Shown here: in pieces, positions 1 to 13,329 of the stretch
Numbering within the stretch: position 1 is the first letter of the stretch
Layout: each line of letters starts with the position of its first letter
Assembly (NCBI GenBank): GCA_964035795.1
Contig: OZ038321.1
Coordinates: forward strand, 25,511,781-25,575,780
Reading direction: 5' to 3'
Length of the DNA stretch: 64,000 nucleotides
Source of the DNA: Pterobdella sp. o SKG-2022
Taxonomy: Eukaryota > Annelida > Clitellata > Hirudinida > Piscicolidae
Notes under the pieces: model-generated
The model's database searches: none
Told to the model about the DNA's origin: nothing
The model's input: only the letters and a program-made list of their open reading frames with translations
Position numbers and translations under genes: made by a program

Positions 1-339
1 TTCGATAAGTTTAGCCTTAGCATAAATCATTAGCAGGATGAGGATAAACTTATCGAAAATTATAGCTGTTTTTTTGCACAATATATCGACATGAAAAAAG
101 TTTTTAAATTACTTCTTATTCCCCCACATCGTATCAGACCATTTTGTTACAAGCACACTTTTTTCCACTAAGTCTTTCTCAGACTCTTAGGCTCAAGCTG
201 TGTAGAGTTGTTTTTGCAGTGTACCTTGAACATGAATGTGACAAAAGGGACAAAAGATAAATTATGAAAATTGATTTTAATGAATGTAAAAGTAGATGAT
301 TGTGGGAATCATAAAAGTTTTTGGTTATCACACCAAAGT

Positions 340-508
340 GTAATGTAACGGGGTATTTATGAAGCGCCTTTCATCATAGATCAAAGCGCTTGCTCCAAAT
401 AACGAAAACATGCTGTGGAACAGGTTCTAATTGTAGGACCACGCGGGATCGAAACCAGAGATTTTAGATAGTTATTCTAATGCTCTAACTTTGAGCTATA
501 CGGGCAAA
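340..508 (-). mobile_element. tRNA-derived SINE, unit 1
   Basis: On the minus strand it begins with a tRNA-like head: A box around TATAGCTCAAAGTTAGAGC and B box GGTTTCGATCCCGC. A non-tRNA body follows, ending in GCGCTTCATAAATACC and TACATTAC. The same family occurs at 43949, 46273, 51411 and 57546. The anticodon position in the better preserved copies reads AAT, suggesting a tRNA-Ile origin. Confidence 0.8.
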
Positions 509-509
509 C

Positions 510-2160
510 AAATTAAAGAAACATTCTTCCATTAAAATTTGTTCATTAATTTTAGAATTAAATAAAAAATTATATTATTTGAAAATTCTGTCATATATTT
601 TTCAATCTTACATCTTATATAATCCACTTTGACAATTTTTGCTTCATGGTATGCTTTGATATTTGAAAATGTAACTTAGTTAACGAAAAGCTTTGTACCT
701 CAAAAAAAGTTTATTTGTGGTAAGTTTGAATTAAACAGTCATTAAAATTTTTTTTTCTCAAATGGGTGGTTCATCAATAGATAGTCACAAAATAATGGTG
801 CATGAACCGCTAAACATATCTGAACTAGATATATCTCATTATATTTACTATTTTTCATAAAGTAATTGTCGTAGTTTAGCTAGTTAAATTTTTATTTTAA
901 ACTTCACTAAACATTTTGTAGATTATTTTCATTCGTATTCAGATCTAAAAAATTCAAACCTTGTTTTCAAATTTGCTTTTATTTTTTACTATTAGCTAGC
1001 TTTAGATTTGTAGGCTTACGTATAATATAATACGTTCGTGCCCAAAATTAGGCATTATTTTTTCCATATAACTTTAAAGAATTTTGTTGAATAGTTTTAT
1101 CGAGTTTTGCGTTTAAAATTTTATCATAAAAAATTTTTTAGACGCAAAACTCAAAATAAAAACTCTTACAAAGCTTTCAACGAAACCTATAAAACAGTGA
1201 TACAGACCAAAGACTACTCTTTCACTGGACGTCTCAGATAACCAAGTATAAACAAGTCAGAACCCACAATGCACCTTTTAATCTGTTTCCCTCATAAATT
1301 TGAGTAGGTCATACTGGAAAAAGCTTCTAAAAATTTGAATAAAAGAAAAATAGATGCATGTGAAACAAATGAGATAAAAAGGCATAATATCAGTCTGATG
1401 GTCTCACAGAGATAATATTGAAAAGACGATGTGATATTGAGAACGATTGATTTAGAATTTTATATAAACAAAAATATTATAAAAGAAGGTCGTACGACTA
1501 AGGGTCTTCAGTTCAATATATTCATAAAGTGTACAAAACAAAGAACAATATTAGCAAATTTTAATTTTGAATTATTATACTCTTAAATTTATGATTAACT
1601 AGATAAGCCTATTGAACAAAATCGAACTAAATCAATTTTATTAACAGAATATTAATACGAAGCTTTTTATGTTAGAAATAAATTCAAATGATGATTATCA
1701 TGGCGCACTCCTGTTTTAGCTAATAAATGTATAAGTGAAGAAGTAAATGTATTATAATGTAATCACTTGATAATGTAAGCTAGCCTCACAAAAAGCTTCG
1801 TGTCACTTAATAAATACTTTGTGTTTGTTGTTCTTACTTTAAAATGCATCATGTCATTTTAATATTCTCCTGTTTTACATGTTTCAGCTATAGTTCAGAA
1901 ATTATAAAAATAAAATCGGATAGAATTCCATTTTGTAATATCATTTTCAGTCTGCAATATGATGAAGTCTAAATAAAGCACAAAATTCATGGGTAGTCAA
2001 ATAAACAATTAAAAAACTAAACAATATGAAAAACGCCGTTTTTTTTATTTTGATAAAATGAAATTGAAAAAAAAAAATAAAATATAAATAAATGAATAAC
2101 TAATGAAAAAAAATGACAACCACTTGCTACAAACCAGTACACAATAATGAACACAAACTT
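510..2160. other. Gene-free AT-rich stretch, unit 1
   Basis: No convincing exon on either strand. It contains a short inverted pair near 1101 and 1141 (GTTTTGCGT and ACGCAAAAC) and an A-rich tract at 2069. It recurs at 19131-20781 and 37752-39402. Confidence 0.6.
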
Positions 2161-2168
2161 TTCCCTCA

Positions 2169-2860
2169 TTGATAGGTAGCTTTCTTCCGTTTCAGTCTGA
2201 TGAAAAGGATGTCTTGTATGATATTGAATCCTTGTTTACGAACGTGCCGGTGAAGGAGACGATTGAATATATCACGAAAGCGATTAATGAAGATGAGAAA
2301 CTTCTTTCCTTCTGCTCCAAACAGATTTTTCTAAGTTATTACTTAAAGCCACAACGGAGAATTTGTTCACAGCCAATGGAAAGCTTTACAAGCAAATTGA
2401 TGGTGTCTCAATGGGGGGACCATTATTGGTGGTTTTGTCTATATGCTTTTTCAATTATATGGAAAAAAAAGTAGTGGCGCTACGAAATCCTATTTTTTAC
2501 GCAAGGTATGTCGATGGCACATATGTCAGAAGAAAGAAGAATGGAAAAGATGAACTGTAAAACGCCCTCACCTCCTTTCACAACAACATTAGACTCACAA
2601 TCGAGAAGAATCCTACGAAGTTTCTAAACACTCATATTCTCAAGAATATTAATGGTACACTCGCTTTCAAAGTTTTTCGGAAAGATACCAAATTGCCCAC
2701 GCATTGGTCATCGGCGATCCCAAAACTATATAAGAAAAACATGTGTACAGGGCTATTAAAATTGGATCGGATTTCAAACACGAACTGGAGTTAATAAAGA
2801 AAAAATACATACGGGCAGGTTTCCCAGTAAAATTCATCCTTTCAATAATAAGACAGTTTG
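2169..2860 (+). mobile_element. Penelope-like element reverse transcriptase fragment, unit 1
   Basis: Frames together read YDIESLFTNVPVKETIEYI, then LYKQIDGVSMGGPL, then NPIFYARYVDGTYVRRKKN, then IEKNPTKFL and RAGFPVKFI. This is the order and spacing of a Penelope-type RT. The catalytic YVDD is YVDG, frames change near 2360 and after 2560, and the N-terminus is missing, so it is dead. A Penelope GIY-YIG fragment lies separately at 47.7-48.1 kb. Confidence 0.85.
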
Positions 2861-2889
2861 AAACTAAGAAAAAAGCTTTCCCTGTCCCA

Positions 2890-3290
2890 GAGTGTCTCTA
2901 GGATAGTAAAAATGCTTAAAATCTTTGCAGCACATAGAATCCCTTTTGAAATTGTTTTTACAATAAGATTGATGTATGAAAACACATTCACTCTTGTGAT
3001 GACCCATGAAGGCAATACTGACCTCTTCCAGATCAATATGGGTATCCACTCCCTTCGTTTCTTTTCATTATTTTCTTGGATTATACTCTCCGCACCTTAT
3101 TTCTTTTTTCAAATTAAATGACTTCCAAGAGAGAAGGAAGTTGCAATGTCTCTTCTGAAATACTCGTCAAACTTGAATTTGCCAACTATAGCGCTTCGAT
3201 GGAAGATACGATAAAAAAAGCCGAGTCTCTTTTTCACAAAATCGAAACCGCCACTAAAAATTGAGGTCTTTTTATCAATGCCAGCAACTC
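2890..3290 (+). mobile_element. LINE reverse transcriptase remnant, unit 1
   Basis: Frames give IPFEIVFTIRLMYENTFTL and HEGNTDLFQINMG, which match the LINE RT stretch just before the usual LQGDTLAPF motif. Then SASMEDTIKKAESLFHKIET and GLFINA match the stretch after the YADD box. The catalytic YADD segment between them is deleted. It abuts the Penelope fragment, so one inserted beside or into the other. Confidence 0.7.
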
Positions 3291-3479
3291 ACTTTAAACC
3301 CTCTGTAAAGAGTCATATTCATTCTATGAATGATGACGAAATCGTAATCAAAGTAATGGCACTTAAACAATTTTATGTTGAAGAAGCGAGGCGGCCCATG
3401 TGCGAATCATCCGTGTTATGCGTGGTGCTTGGTGTTGGACCGACCACCAGTTTTTTGGAGCTAAGATGAACTTTTTTTA

Positions 3480-5480
3480 AACCTAAGGACCGTAAGTTTG
3501 AGACAGAATACTTGAACGTCAGAAGAGATGAACACGATTGATCGGTTTAAGTGAAAAAATTTCTCATCACGCAATATACACCCCTTATAGCAAATATTAA
3601 GTCATATCTGATAAATATGATCTTTATAAAAATTTCATCATGAGATAAAATCGATATAGTTGAAATATTAAATGCACTCAAGACAAATCATTTCATTTTT
3701 GTGGTAAGAAGATTGCTCGAAAAATGCCACATCATTCTGAACCGTTTTTCATTTCCACTTAGGAACGGACTATTTGAAATTGTGTAAAACTCATATTTGC
3801 TTCAAATTTGACTATTTTTTAATATTTTTTTCAAGTAGGTTTATTCGAATGATAAAAAAGGAACCTTCAATTTTTTATCACTTTTGAATAAATTGAGTTT
3901 TCAAAAATAAAATTATTTTCAAACCTAAAAAATATTCGTTTAACGGCAGTTATTGAGAAAGATTTTTAAAAAAATTATTTTGATTATTCACTAACTTTCA
4001 TAATGCCTATTTTTTTTAAACTGAAAAGTTTTCAAAATTGCCACATTATTTAGAAGACAAAATGCGAGTTTTTCTAAAAACAGACTTTACTGTTCAAGTT
4101 CTGAAAAAACTTGATTATTTTTCAATTTTTTTGTTTGAATTATTTTGCATTAAATTTATATAATTCATAAACCAAATAAACAAAGCATATACTTGAGAAT
4201 GTTACTCAGTTAACGAAAAGTCTGTTATCTCTATGAAATTTATTGGGTTTCTAAAACTACTAGTACTATGTTCTAAACGCTTGAAATACATTGAATATGG
4301 CCAAAAATTACAGCATTTGACAAATAAAGGTCAAATCAAGAAGCTCCGTGTTTAACAAACTAACTTGAAATAAAAGTGTTCTAATGTATAAGTTGATCAA
4401 TATTGTGTGATGCTGAATGTTTTGATCAATAATGTATCTTGCTAAATATTTTATGTCTCACAAACGTGGTATCTCATTAGATCAACAACACCATTCCACT
4501 CAAATTGAGACATTGAGAAGTTTTGAATCTTGATAAGTTTGCTTCGAAAGCTCAAAACTTTTCTGTAGGTTCTATTACTAAACTTGATGTTAGCTCAGAT
4601 CTTAAACTATACAATTCTACAAACTCAAAGGATCTTAAAAATATGCTACCAATCAATAAAATTTGCCTTCATAAGAGACGATAGAATCGTTTTCCCATCA
4701 GTGTCATTATGCTAAACATTTTTTGAAAAGTTGAGACTAGATGTAAAAAAATCGTACAGTTGACCTGGAGACCTGGGTCAATCAGAAAAAAAATACAGAA
4801 GAATGTCTAGACAGAAAAAAAGTTTGTTAAAAGGCAAAACTCATAAATACAATGAAATACAATTAAATCCGAAACAAAATTATGGTGAACTTCATGCTCA
4901 ACAACTTAAGCCACTTAAGTAATATATGAAAAATGAAAACACTTTTCAAAGTTTCATTCAAGCCAACTTAGTTTTTCATCAATTATATTCACACTTTAAG
5001 TGAATTGAGCAAACTTATAAGAGTTTTTCAAACTTTGAATGTTATCGTTATGTTCGAAAAATTGAAATAATTTTTGAAAAAATTATAAAAGTTGTTAAAA
5101 CCAAATATTATAGACAGATGGATATGATCAAAAAACATAAATCAATCATTTTTTTAAATGGTGAAAGTTATTATAGCAAAAAATTCATATTTTTTCTTCA
5201 AGATTCATAAACTTCGTGAGAAAAGATAGAGTGAAAATAAATTGATATCTGCGTATCAAGTTCGCAAGGAAATGGTCAAAGACCATCAATCTAGTTAAAC
5301 CAAGTTTCTTGAATTGTTAAAATAATTATCGTCATAATATTTAAAACAAATCACATCAGGAGCTAAAAGTGCTCAACTTATTTCACTTCATTTCAAAGAT
5401 AAAAAAAATCATAAATTTCACAACAGGTTTCAACTTCATAAGAACGTATAAAATAGAAATAAATATTCATGTTTGCGTGT
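3480..5480. other. Gene-free AT-rich flank upstream of FReD gene, unit 1
   Basis: I see no coding exon here. About 4025-4460 is the ancestral sequence that recurs inverted at 46440-47263, and it preserves the empty sites of two insertions present there. The rest is low-complexity AT-rich DNA up to the FReD promoter. The same stretch recurs at 22101-24101. Confidence 0.7.
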
Positions 5481-5490
5481 CTTTTCACCT

Positions 5491-5498
5491 TATAAAAG
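5491..5498 (+). promoter_or_regulatory. TATA box of FReD gene, unit 1
   Basis: TATAAAAG lies 40 nt upstream of the ATG at 5538, leaving room for a start site near 5520 and a very short 5' UTR. The block from about 5465 to the ATG is conserved in the inverted paralogue although sequence further upstream is not, which supports it as core promoter. Confidence 0.7.
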
Positions 5499-6769
5499 AA
5501 GGAAGTTTTTAAGCTTCAGCATTCAAAAACATCCAAAATGATTTGTTCATTGTTTTTGATCTTGATCTTACACTGTGCTTCCAGCTATGCACAATGTGAA
5601 GGCTTGTTCACTATAGATGATGTACGTAAAGGTGGAGATTGCCTTGGTAATGAATCTTGGGTGGTGAGTTTTCTTTAATTTCTTTATATTGTCTCATTGT
5701 CATATTTGAGGGCATGAAAAACTAGCTGTGAAATCACGCCAAAGTGCATGAAGCTTATTTTATTATTGGCGTCTAATTCAATTGCATCAAACATGTTGAC
5801 CCTTTCATTCACACTGTTCATTCTCTTCTGTGTTTCCTTTGAACCTTATTCTTAAAGTTCCAACTCAACCGTTGAATGTTATGATAATAATGCCTTCTTA
5901 CATGGAAAGTTTTTTAACGTGTTTTCTGTACCATAAACCATAATTTCAGTCAAACCATGCTATCCTTCCACCCCATCTTACATTTTTAGGCGTGTTTTTG
6001 TTCAGTTTGACTGACTAAATAATGCGTAAAAGGCTCTTTTTACCATTAATTTTTCTTGAAAAAATTTTATCTAGCCGGCAGAATTCGACCTGCTTCAATA
6101 TAATTTTGCATCTTTTTTACACTCTTTTTTTTTGCTAATTCTCAAATATGAGTTTTTGAATTCATTCATTCTCTAATCTTTTATCTTTTTTTTAAAGTTT
6201 CATATTTCATAAAATCTTTCAAAAAATGGTCAAAAATAACTATTAAAAACTATATGTGTCTAATATTTAAGCCATTGTTTGCACCACACAAACATTTTCA
6301 AAGTTAATTCAGAGAAGAGTCGATGGCTCGGTGAATTTCACAAGAGGACTGGCAGACTACATCCATGGTTTTGGGGATGTAAATGGAAACTATTGGATCG
6401 GTGAGATTTCAAAAACTTGAGCATCCTTATCAAAACTATTATTATAAAACTTTCGTTTCAAGTCAAAACATAGTTGAAAAATTTTCTCTACAAAACTTTT
6501 CCTTTTGCCTTTATTCTTAGTTTCGATAAGCTTTCACGACTGTTGAACATTATGCTTGGAGTTTTCAGATCTATTCTTAGTTTAGCTAGTAAAGTCTTTT
6601 TTGGTCTACTCACATGAAGTTTCGATGTATCTAGGAACTAATTTTTTATAGCTCTTTGCGCCGGTGCACTTGAGTCTAGTTTCAAGATAGGACTATTCAC
6701 GCAGACTTGCGAGAAGCGATGGTCTGGCTCAGTTCTTGCGTGTTTGTTATTTTGTATGGCTTTTATAAT

Positions 6770-7030
6770 TTCAATCTTTTTTGCTAGAATACTCCTAACA
6801 CTCATAGAAGGATTTCGTAACCAAAAGAAAGAAGCTGTGATAACTTTCATCGATTTCAAAAAAGTATTTGACCCGATAGATCGGTCCAAAATGAGAAAAA
6901 ACCCTTGTTGCATATGGAATTCCTTCTGAAATCGTTAATTCATTATGAGTGATGTATGCAAAACTCTCCGTCGTTGTAGTAACCCTTGAAGGCAATACTG
7001 ACATCTTCCAGGTCGATGCGTACATCCATC
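6770..7030 (+). mobile_element. LINE RT palm fragment in FReD intron 2, unit 1
   Basis: Frames read AVITFIDFKKVFDPIDRSKM, then after a shift AYGIPSEIV, then VVTLEGNTDIFQVDAYIH. These are RT motif A (FIDFKKVFD) and the following segment, related to the remnant at 2890. Frameshifts and truncation on both sides make it non-functional. Confidence 0.75.
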
Positions 7031-7444
7031 TCTATCTTGAAAATTTCCATTTTTCAATTTACCTATAAATGTTGCAACCTCTTCACTAATAATAAAATTT
7101 TTAAATGTGTGAGTGAGTGTAAACTGCATGGGATGAAAAGCAAAATCTTCAGGGTAGAATTTTTTTGAAAAGTGGTTTTCACTTCATTTAATCCTCAAAT
7201 TTTATTAGCCTCATCAAAGCTTTAGAATTTTATTGCTTGGAATTTTTTTATGTCTGCAGAACAATTTTTTACTTCAGGCCGCTATGTATCTAACCACTTC
7301 TCGTAATAAGTTTTTGCCTTTGTTTACAGTTTCAATTTATTTTTTCTAATAATTTCCGTTTTGCATACTCTTTAGAGTTTTTAAAAAAAAATCACAGTTT
7401 CAACCATGGGGGGTTCTGCTGAATAGATTGTGTTGTCAGCTCTG

Positions 7445-8945
7445 CATGATTGCTCCATTTATTTATTTTATATTTATTTTATTTATTCACCTTTATAAAG
7501 CAAATTTTTCACATAAGTTAAACATGTATCAAAGGCGCTTAAAAGTACAAATATAGTTTATGAAGAGTTATAGTCTGTGAAAATGAGGCTTGAGCGATGA
7601 TTTGAATGATTGATGAGAAAGTGATCCGATTTCATTAGGGAAAGCGTTTCCTATTGAATGTGCTGCCTGGCTGAATACTGAAGTACTTGGCTCTGCCAAC
7701 TGGTAGATGAAGTAGTGAGTTTCTTGATTTTAATGAGAAGAGAAAATTTATATTGTTTGTGAGTTTGAAAAAATACCTAGAGTTTTTTGAGTGATAACAG
7801 TTGTGGGTGAGAATAGCTATCTTGAAAATGGTCCATTTGAGTATAGGAAGCCAGTGATGCTTGTCTAGATATTGGGTTGATGGGGTGAAGATGTCACAGT
7901 TGGGAAAGAGGTTGTGAGCTATTTATAAATTGAGGCATTTACGAATGAGTTTGATAGCTTTGATATGTGAGCTGAATTGTTTGGCTGTTGAAGAGATTTG
8001 TTGGTCGAAAGAGAGAGTGTTGTCAATGATGACACCGAGTAATTTTATTTCAGAAAAAAGATTCATATTCTGACCAGCAATGTGAAATTTTCTATTTTTG
8101 GTTGGGTTTTTATGCGTGATTAAATAATGACAAACATTGCATTCGTTTTGTCGATGTTGAGTTTGAGAAGGTTTTGCGAGGTGTGTACAGAGAAGACGCG
8201 TTTTGATATTTCTTTGACGGCTTGTTGAGGGTTGTCGTAAGGAAATTTAGATGTAAGAATCATGTCAACTACGTATTGATGAAAAGTGATGTGATGTTTT
8301 TTAAAAATTTTGGTTAAAGGGTGAATGTAAATGACGAAAAGCAGAGAGCCAAAAACAGACTCTTGTGGAACACCAGTTGATAAAGGCAGTATAGGTGAAT
8401 AAATTTTATCTACTTTGATAAATTGAGAACGATTTGTGAGATATGAAGTTAGCCAAAGAAGAACTGTGTTTACAACTCTAAAATCATGCTTTAAAGTAGA
8501 GATAAATATTTGATTGTCAGTCGTGTCAAAAGCTGCAGATAGATCTAGTGAAACCAACAGAATTTCTTCGACCGTTATCTTGAGCTCTTCAGTGTGTCTT
8601 TTATGTGTAGAAAGGTAGTTTTGCATGAATGATGTTCATTGTTAGCAGATTGAAATTTCTTAAGGAATGATGAAATGAAGAAATGAGTGGAGAGTTGGGA
8701 TGAGGCAATTTTTTCAAAAATTTTAGATAATGTTGTTTGATTGGATACCGGTCTATAATTGGAAAAACTAGATTTATCCAGGTTGAGTTTTTTATAAGTG
8801 GGGTTACTTGGGCAGTTTTGAAATTGGAGAAAAGAACGTTTTGAGTGAAAGAAAGGTTTGCCAGTTTTTGGATAAAGGATTGTTCAGAAGCGTTTCAGAA
8901 GAAATGTCGGTATGATGTAAAGTGGAGAGATTTTTAGATGGCAGA
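7445..8945 (-). mobile_element. CR1/L2-like LINE, 5'-truncated, unit 1
   Basis: The minus strand reads FKTAQVTPLIKK and SSFSNYRPVSNQTTLSKIFE in broken frames near 8700-8830. A continuous segment at 8626-8120 follows, with VSLDLSAAFDTTDNQIFI, SYLTNRSQFIKV, GVPQESVFGSLLFVIYI and LLKLNIDKTNAMF. These are RT domains of the CR1/L2/Jockey type. The usual YADD is YVVD and GVPQGS is GVPQES, so it is inactive. The 3' end is an ATAAA-rich tail near 7450. It sits antisense inside FReD intron 2. Clade assignment is by motif only. Confidence 0.82.
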
Positions 8946-8983
8946 TTTTTATTTATTAAGTAGACATCATGGTGTGAAATCTC

Positions 8984-11900
8984 ATCATCATCATCATGTC
9001 GACCGCAGTCGAACTTTTATGACTTTGTTCTTCCAATACTCCCTATCGCTCATAGCTATTTTTAAATCTTCTTTATCAAGATTAGTATCATCAGTTAGTT
9101 GGTTGATAAAACTTCGAGCTTGTCTTTCTCTAGTATTTTTACCACATCTTGGCTTCCATAGTATCAATTTGTGTATAACTTCTTTACTGCGAAAGCAATG
9201 TTTTGCGAAACTGACTCTCTGTGTTGCAATTGTATTGGATATCTTTGGTAAGTTGTCGTATAGTACATTATTGCTTATACGTTGCTGCCATTTTACATTA
9301 TTCACAACTCTTAGCATTTTTGTATAGCACGCGTTTAATTTTGTTTCTAACTTTTTGGTCAATGTCCAGATACTAGATCCATAGAGTAGCACAGAGCTCA
9401 CTGTAGTATGGAAACATGCTAATTTCAAGTTTTTTTGGCAGATTTGAATTCCAAATAGTATTTAGTTTTTGTAGTGCAACCCAAGATTTACCGATTCTTA
9501 CGTCAACGTCTTTCTCGTTGGAATATATCCAGGATCCTAGATAGAGAAAATCGTTTGTGGGTTTTATGCATTTTTTGTTTATTGTGGTGAAATTTGAAGA
9601 ATTTTGGTTAAATGTCATATATTGTGTTTTTTTCTCATTAATGTGAAGACCTATTAGTTTGGCTGCCATTTCTACGGTATGCAACAGTTTTTCAGCTTTA
9701 TCTACAGAGTCTGAAAGTAGGGCATTATCATCAGCGTAGTATATGTCTGTTACACATAGTGATGGATGTCTCCTACTTTTAGCTTTTTCGAGAGTAAAGC
9801 CACAATCATTTGAATTAGAGATTGCTGTTCTCATTGCATAATCTACTGCTATTATGAACAGGTAGGGTGCTAGTGTATCTCCCTGCAAAACTCCTGCATG
9901 AATTGGAAAAAAACTTGTATCACCATCTGGAGAAATAACTTTAGCAGTAGTGTTTTTATATAGACGTGAAATTGCGTTTACAGTTTCATGAGGAATGCCA
10001 TATGCTTTTAGTATTTCCATGAAATTTCCTCTATGAATTAAATCAAAAGCTTTATGGAAATTCACAAAAATCATAACTGCCGGTAGTGTTTTTGATTTGA
10101 CACCTTCGAGTATTCTTCTCAACTTGAGGATTTGAGCAAGAGTGGATCGACCAGGTCTGAAGCCATTTTGGTTTGTTCTCAACTTTTTGTCTAAAACTGG
10201 ATGTATTCTATTGAGCAACATTTTATTTTATATTTTGGATGCTGACGAAGATAGAGTTATTCCTCAATAATTACTGGCTATACTCAAGTCTCCCTTTTTT
10301 GGAACAGGTAAGATTTTACCTTGTAGCCAGCAGTTTGGTACATCACCAGTTATGTTTTGTTGCATAAATTTAATAGTTCGTTCATACAGCCTGTTTTCCA
10401 TGTTTCAATTGGTATATTATCAAGGCCAGTAGCTTTGTTATTTTGAAAAGACTTTATGGAAGCTTGAAGCTCGATTGCAGTAAATTCACCAGTTTTAATT
10501 GGGAGAGTATCGAATACTTTTGGTACGGGTTGATCATCTATCTCCGGTGATTGTCCGAGAAGCTTTTGAAAGTGATCTTTCCAAATAGCAAGACGTTCAT
10601 CTGTGTTGCTTGATTTGATTCGACCACGTTTTGGCCCTTTTCTTCTCGTCACTTCATTCACCGTATCCCATACTAGTCTAGAATGGTGATTTATGTGCGC
10701 ATCTTTGCTTTCCACGTAATTTTTTTGTTCTTTATCATAAGCATGGTCTAGATCTTTTTTAGCTTTTTCCACAAGTAGGGTGTTTGTAAGATCGTTTTTT
10801 TTCTTTCTTGCGTTTGAAAGCTTCGTTCAGCTCATTTTGCTTTTTGCAAGCCATATCGTTTTCCCATGGCAAATCTCTTTTTGGTTTGATTTTTTTTGGA
10901 ACATATTTTTCAGCAGCTTCAGCGTGAGCTTTTATTATATTTTCATAAATATCGTTTGTTGAAAAGTTATCAAGATTAAGGTTTTGTAGTTGTTCAAATC
11001 GGTTTCTGATTTCTACAGCATAGCTATTTTTTATATTTCCATCATTTAATAATTTTGACCAATTCTCATTGTTTTTTTGCTTTTTGAGATATTTGATCTT
11101 AGAGACAATCTGATCTTTGCTGTACATATCCTGTGATCTGATTCAAGTGGTGAGTATGTGCTGAACGAGCGACAGTCAATAGCACTATTTTTCCATTTTC
11201 TGTTTATAAGGATATAATCAAGTTGACTTCTGGTTCCGTTTGGATAAGTGAAAGTCCATAATTTTTCTTTATTTTTTTGAAACTTTGTGGAAATATTGAC
11301 TAGACTACAGTCGATTGTTAGATCTAACAAATACCCACCATTTCTGTTTGTATAATTATGGTAGCTGTTGCCTACACATTTATTATTGTCAATTTTAGCG
11401 TTCATATCACCTCCTATAATTAGCACATTATGTTTGGGAATGTTTTTGATTGAATCTGTCAATTGATGGTAAAAATTTTGTATTTCTAATTCGTCAGAGT
11501 AATTTGTAGGACTGTAGCATGATATCACAGTTGTTTTTGGTTTTCCATTGAAGATCGCGACCATGATTCGTGGGCTGATCGATTCAACGTTCATTAGAGA
11601 CTGGTAAGCCTTAGGGCTTATAAACATACCAACTCCTCTAATGGTAGCGTTGTTTGTTGCTTTTTCTGCAGGACTTGTAACTAGTGTCCAACCGTTTCCA
11701 GTATTGCAGTATCTTATTTTTTCTTCTGGATGATATAACTTTTTTTCTTGTATACAGGTTATATCTATATTGTATTTACTAGATGAGTATGTTAATTCAT
11801 ATAGTTTGTGATTATTTTTTAAAGATCTAATGTTTATTGTTGCTATATTTTTTGTTAATCTACAAATCAATAAAGATTCTTTTTTTTTAGTTTGTGGTAA

Positions 11901-12300
11901 GAGATTTACACCAGTAGCACATTTTTCGATTCCAACCTGATGATTCGTTGGAGGACGAGCTCCTTGTTCACCCGCGCGACGAGTGATGCGGCATGGGGGT
12001 ATATTTTTTTGTTTAGTCATAGAGTTTTTCATTGCTAGATGGGTTGCAACTTTTCTAAAAATTCACATGTTACTCTTCTAACTCGAGCAAGATTGCCTAC
12101 AGTTGTAGCCAAGAATCCATCACCATAGCATCGGTATTTTGAGGTATGCCAAAAAGAAACTACTGCTTCCCATGTGAAAATCTCATCAAAACAACTCAAG
12201 TGGATTGTTTTTGCTCCATAGTTTTTTATATAAATGTTGCTATTGGGGAAGCATGTTTTGGCAATTTTTTTCAATCTCAAAGCATCTTTTTAGCAGATTG
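8984..12300 (-). mobile_element. Near full-length APE-type LINE (RTE-like), unit 1
   Basis: Minus-strand order: an N-terminal frame (12280-12035). Then an apurinic-type endonuclease (12032-11046) with NIRSLKNN, CIQEKK, SCYSPTNY, GGDMNAKI, SQLDYILINRKW and the catalytic SDH. Then linker frames (11127-10350), then RT (10221-9373) with NGFRPGRST, the motif A region, GVLQGDTLAPYLF and YYADDNALLSD. Then a C-terminal LLYGSSIWTL segment (9428-8994) and an ATG-repeat tail near 8984. The first motif A aspartate is replaced (FVNFHKAFD instead of FIDFKKAFD), and there are stops and a frameshift near 9400, so this copy is dead. The RTE label is tentative. Confidence 0.88.
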
Positions 12301-12485
12301 AAATTCATCATAAGCTAACAGTTGAAAGGTTTTGTGTTTGAAGCTATCTAGCGTTAATGATCATGCATTGATACTTTGGTAGTTGTTTTTTGGGTTTTGA
12401 TGTTTTTGAAGTGAGTGTATACATAATATAACTGTTTTGAACATCCTGTGATCTGAATGGGTTTGCATTTCATTGTTTGATTTGA

Positions 12486-12511
12486 TATATATATATATAT
12501 ATATATATATT
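12486..12511. repeat. (TA)n microsatellite, unit 1
   Basis: About 13 uninterrupted TA dinucleotides between two LINE remnants; the same tract occurs at 31107-31132 in unit 2. Confidence 0.95.
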
Positions 12512-12804
12512 AATTTTCGTCCGAATACATAATCACAACTTATAAATACGTAGTCTTTTATTTTATTGTAATCTTGTGTGATATTACTGATACTAATCTC
12601 AACGTAACTTTTTCTAACATCATTATTTAGTTTATTGAGTTGTATATGGGTTGTAATGTTTTATTAATTGCCTTGTACCTTCCAAAGTTGTTATCTATGT
12701 GGCTCTTTGGTTGAAGAATGCATTTGTTGTTATAAATTCATTCTATGTCAAAGTTTGTTTCAACTAAGTTCTGTTTCGATTTTCTCTTTCGCCATCATAT
12801 CACT

Positions 12805-13222
12805 TTACACCATTACTTTGATGTCAGCAAATTTTGAATTGAAGTCACCGAGTAAGATATGTGTATGCATTTTTAATTGTTTGTCAATTGTGATTTGTAA
12901 CTGTTCAATAACTTCTGTCTTTTCTATTTCAATTAAATGTTTTTTGGTTGGGTTATGCCATATACTTTTAGATAATATTTTTTCAAAATTTCGCAATGAA
13001 ACTAACTATTCAGTCTGATATTGTCTTTCAAGGAATTTTTGTTTTGCTTTTATACATTAAGCCAAAACCATAATATTTATTATAAGATTTTAAAATCTGA
13101 AGTGTTTTGTTGTCTTCATTCATTGTTTTTTTTATTTTTATTTTTGTTTCTTGAACAAGCAAAAAATCATTCTTGTAATTTTGAAAGTTTTGAAAAAGAC
13201 TTTTTTTTCTATCTTCTTTCAA
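12805..13222 (-). mobile_element. LINE endonuclease remnant, unit 1
   Basis: The minus strand reads KEDRKKSLFQNFQNYKNDF, then LLVQETKI, YNKYYGFGLMYKSKTKIP and, in another frame, MHTHILLGDFNSKFADI. This is an APE endonuclease with its QET and GDFN motifs, of a type different from the adjacent RTE-like LINE (closer to L1/Tx1 by motif). Only a broken N-terminal portion remains. Confidence 0.72.
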
Positions 13223-13329
13223 GCCCCTAACATTGAAAGCCGCAAAGGTGGTTGTGTGGCTACTATTTTTCTCACTTTTTTTTTCTTTTACTCAAGTTCA
13301 TAATTTTCAAGTTTTTTGAAATATTTTGT

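Noticed and set aside
2842..3121. Overlapping frames on both strands
   Set aside because: The plus-strand reading is a LINE RT remnant (EGNTDLFQINMG); the minus-strand frames are shadows.
6303..6312. Exon 2 starting at the later AG (AATTCAG, before AGAAGAGTC)
   Set aside because: That would drop the L-I-Q of the W-V-L-I-Q-R-R motif; the earlier CAAAG acceptor keeps the phase and the family motif in both paralogues.
8938..9327. Open plus-strand frame with a His run and a hydrophobic stretch
   Set aside because: It is antisense to the 3' tail and C-terminal coding part of the RTE-like LINE; the His run comes from its ATG-repeat tail.
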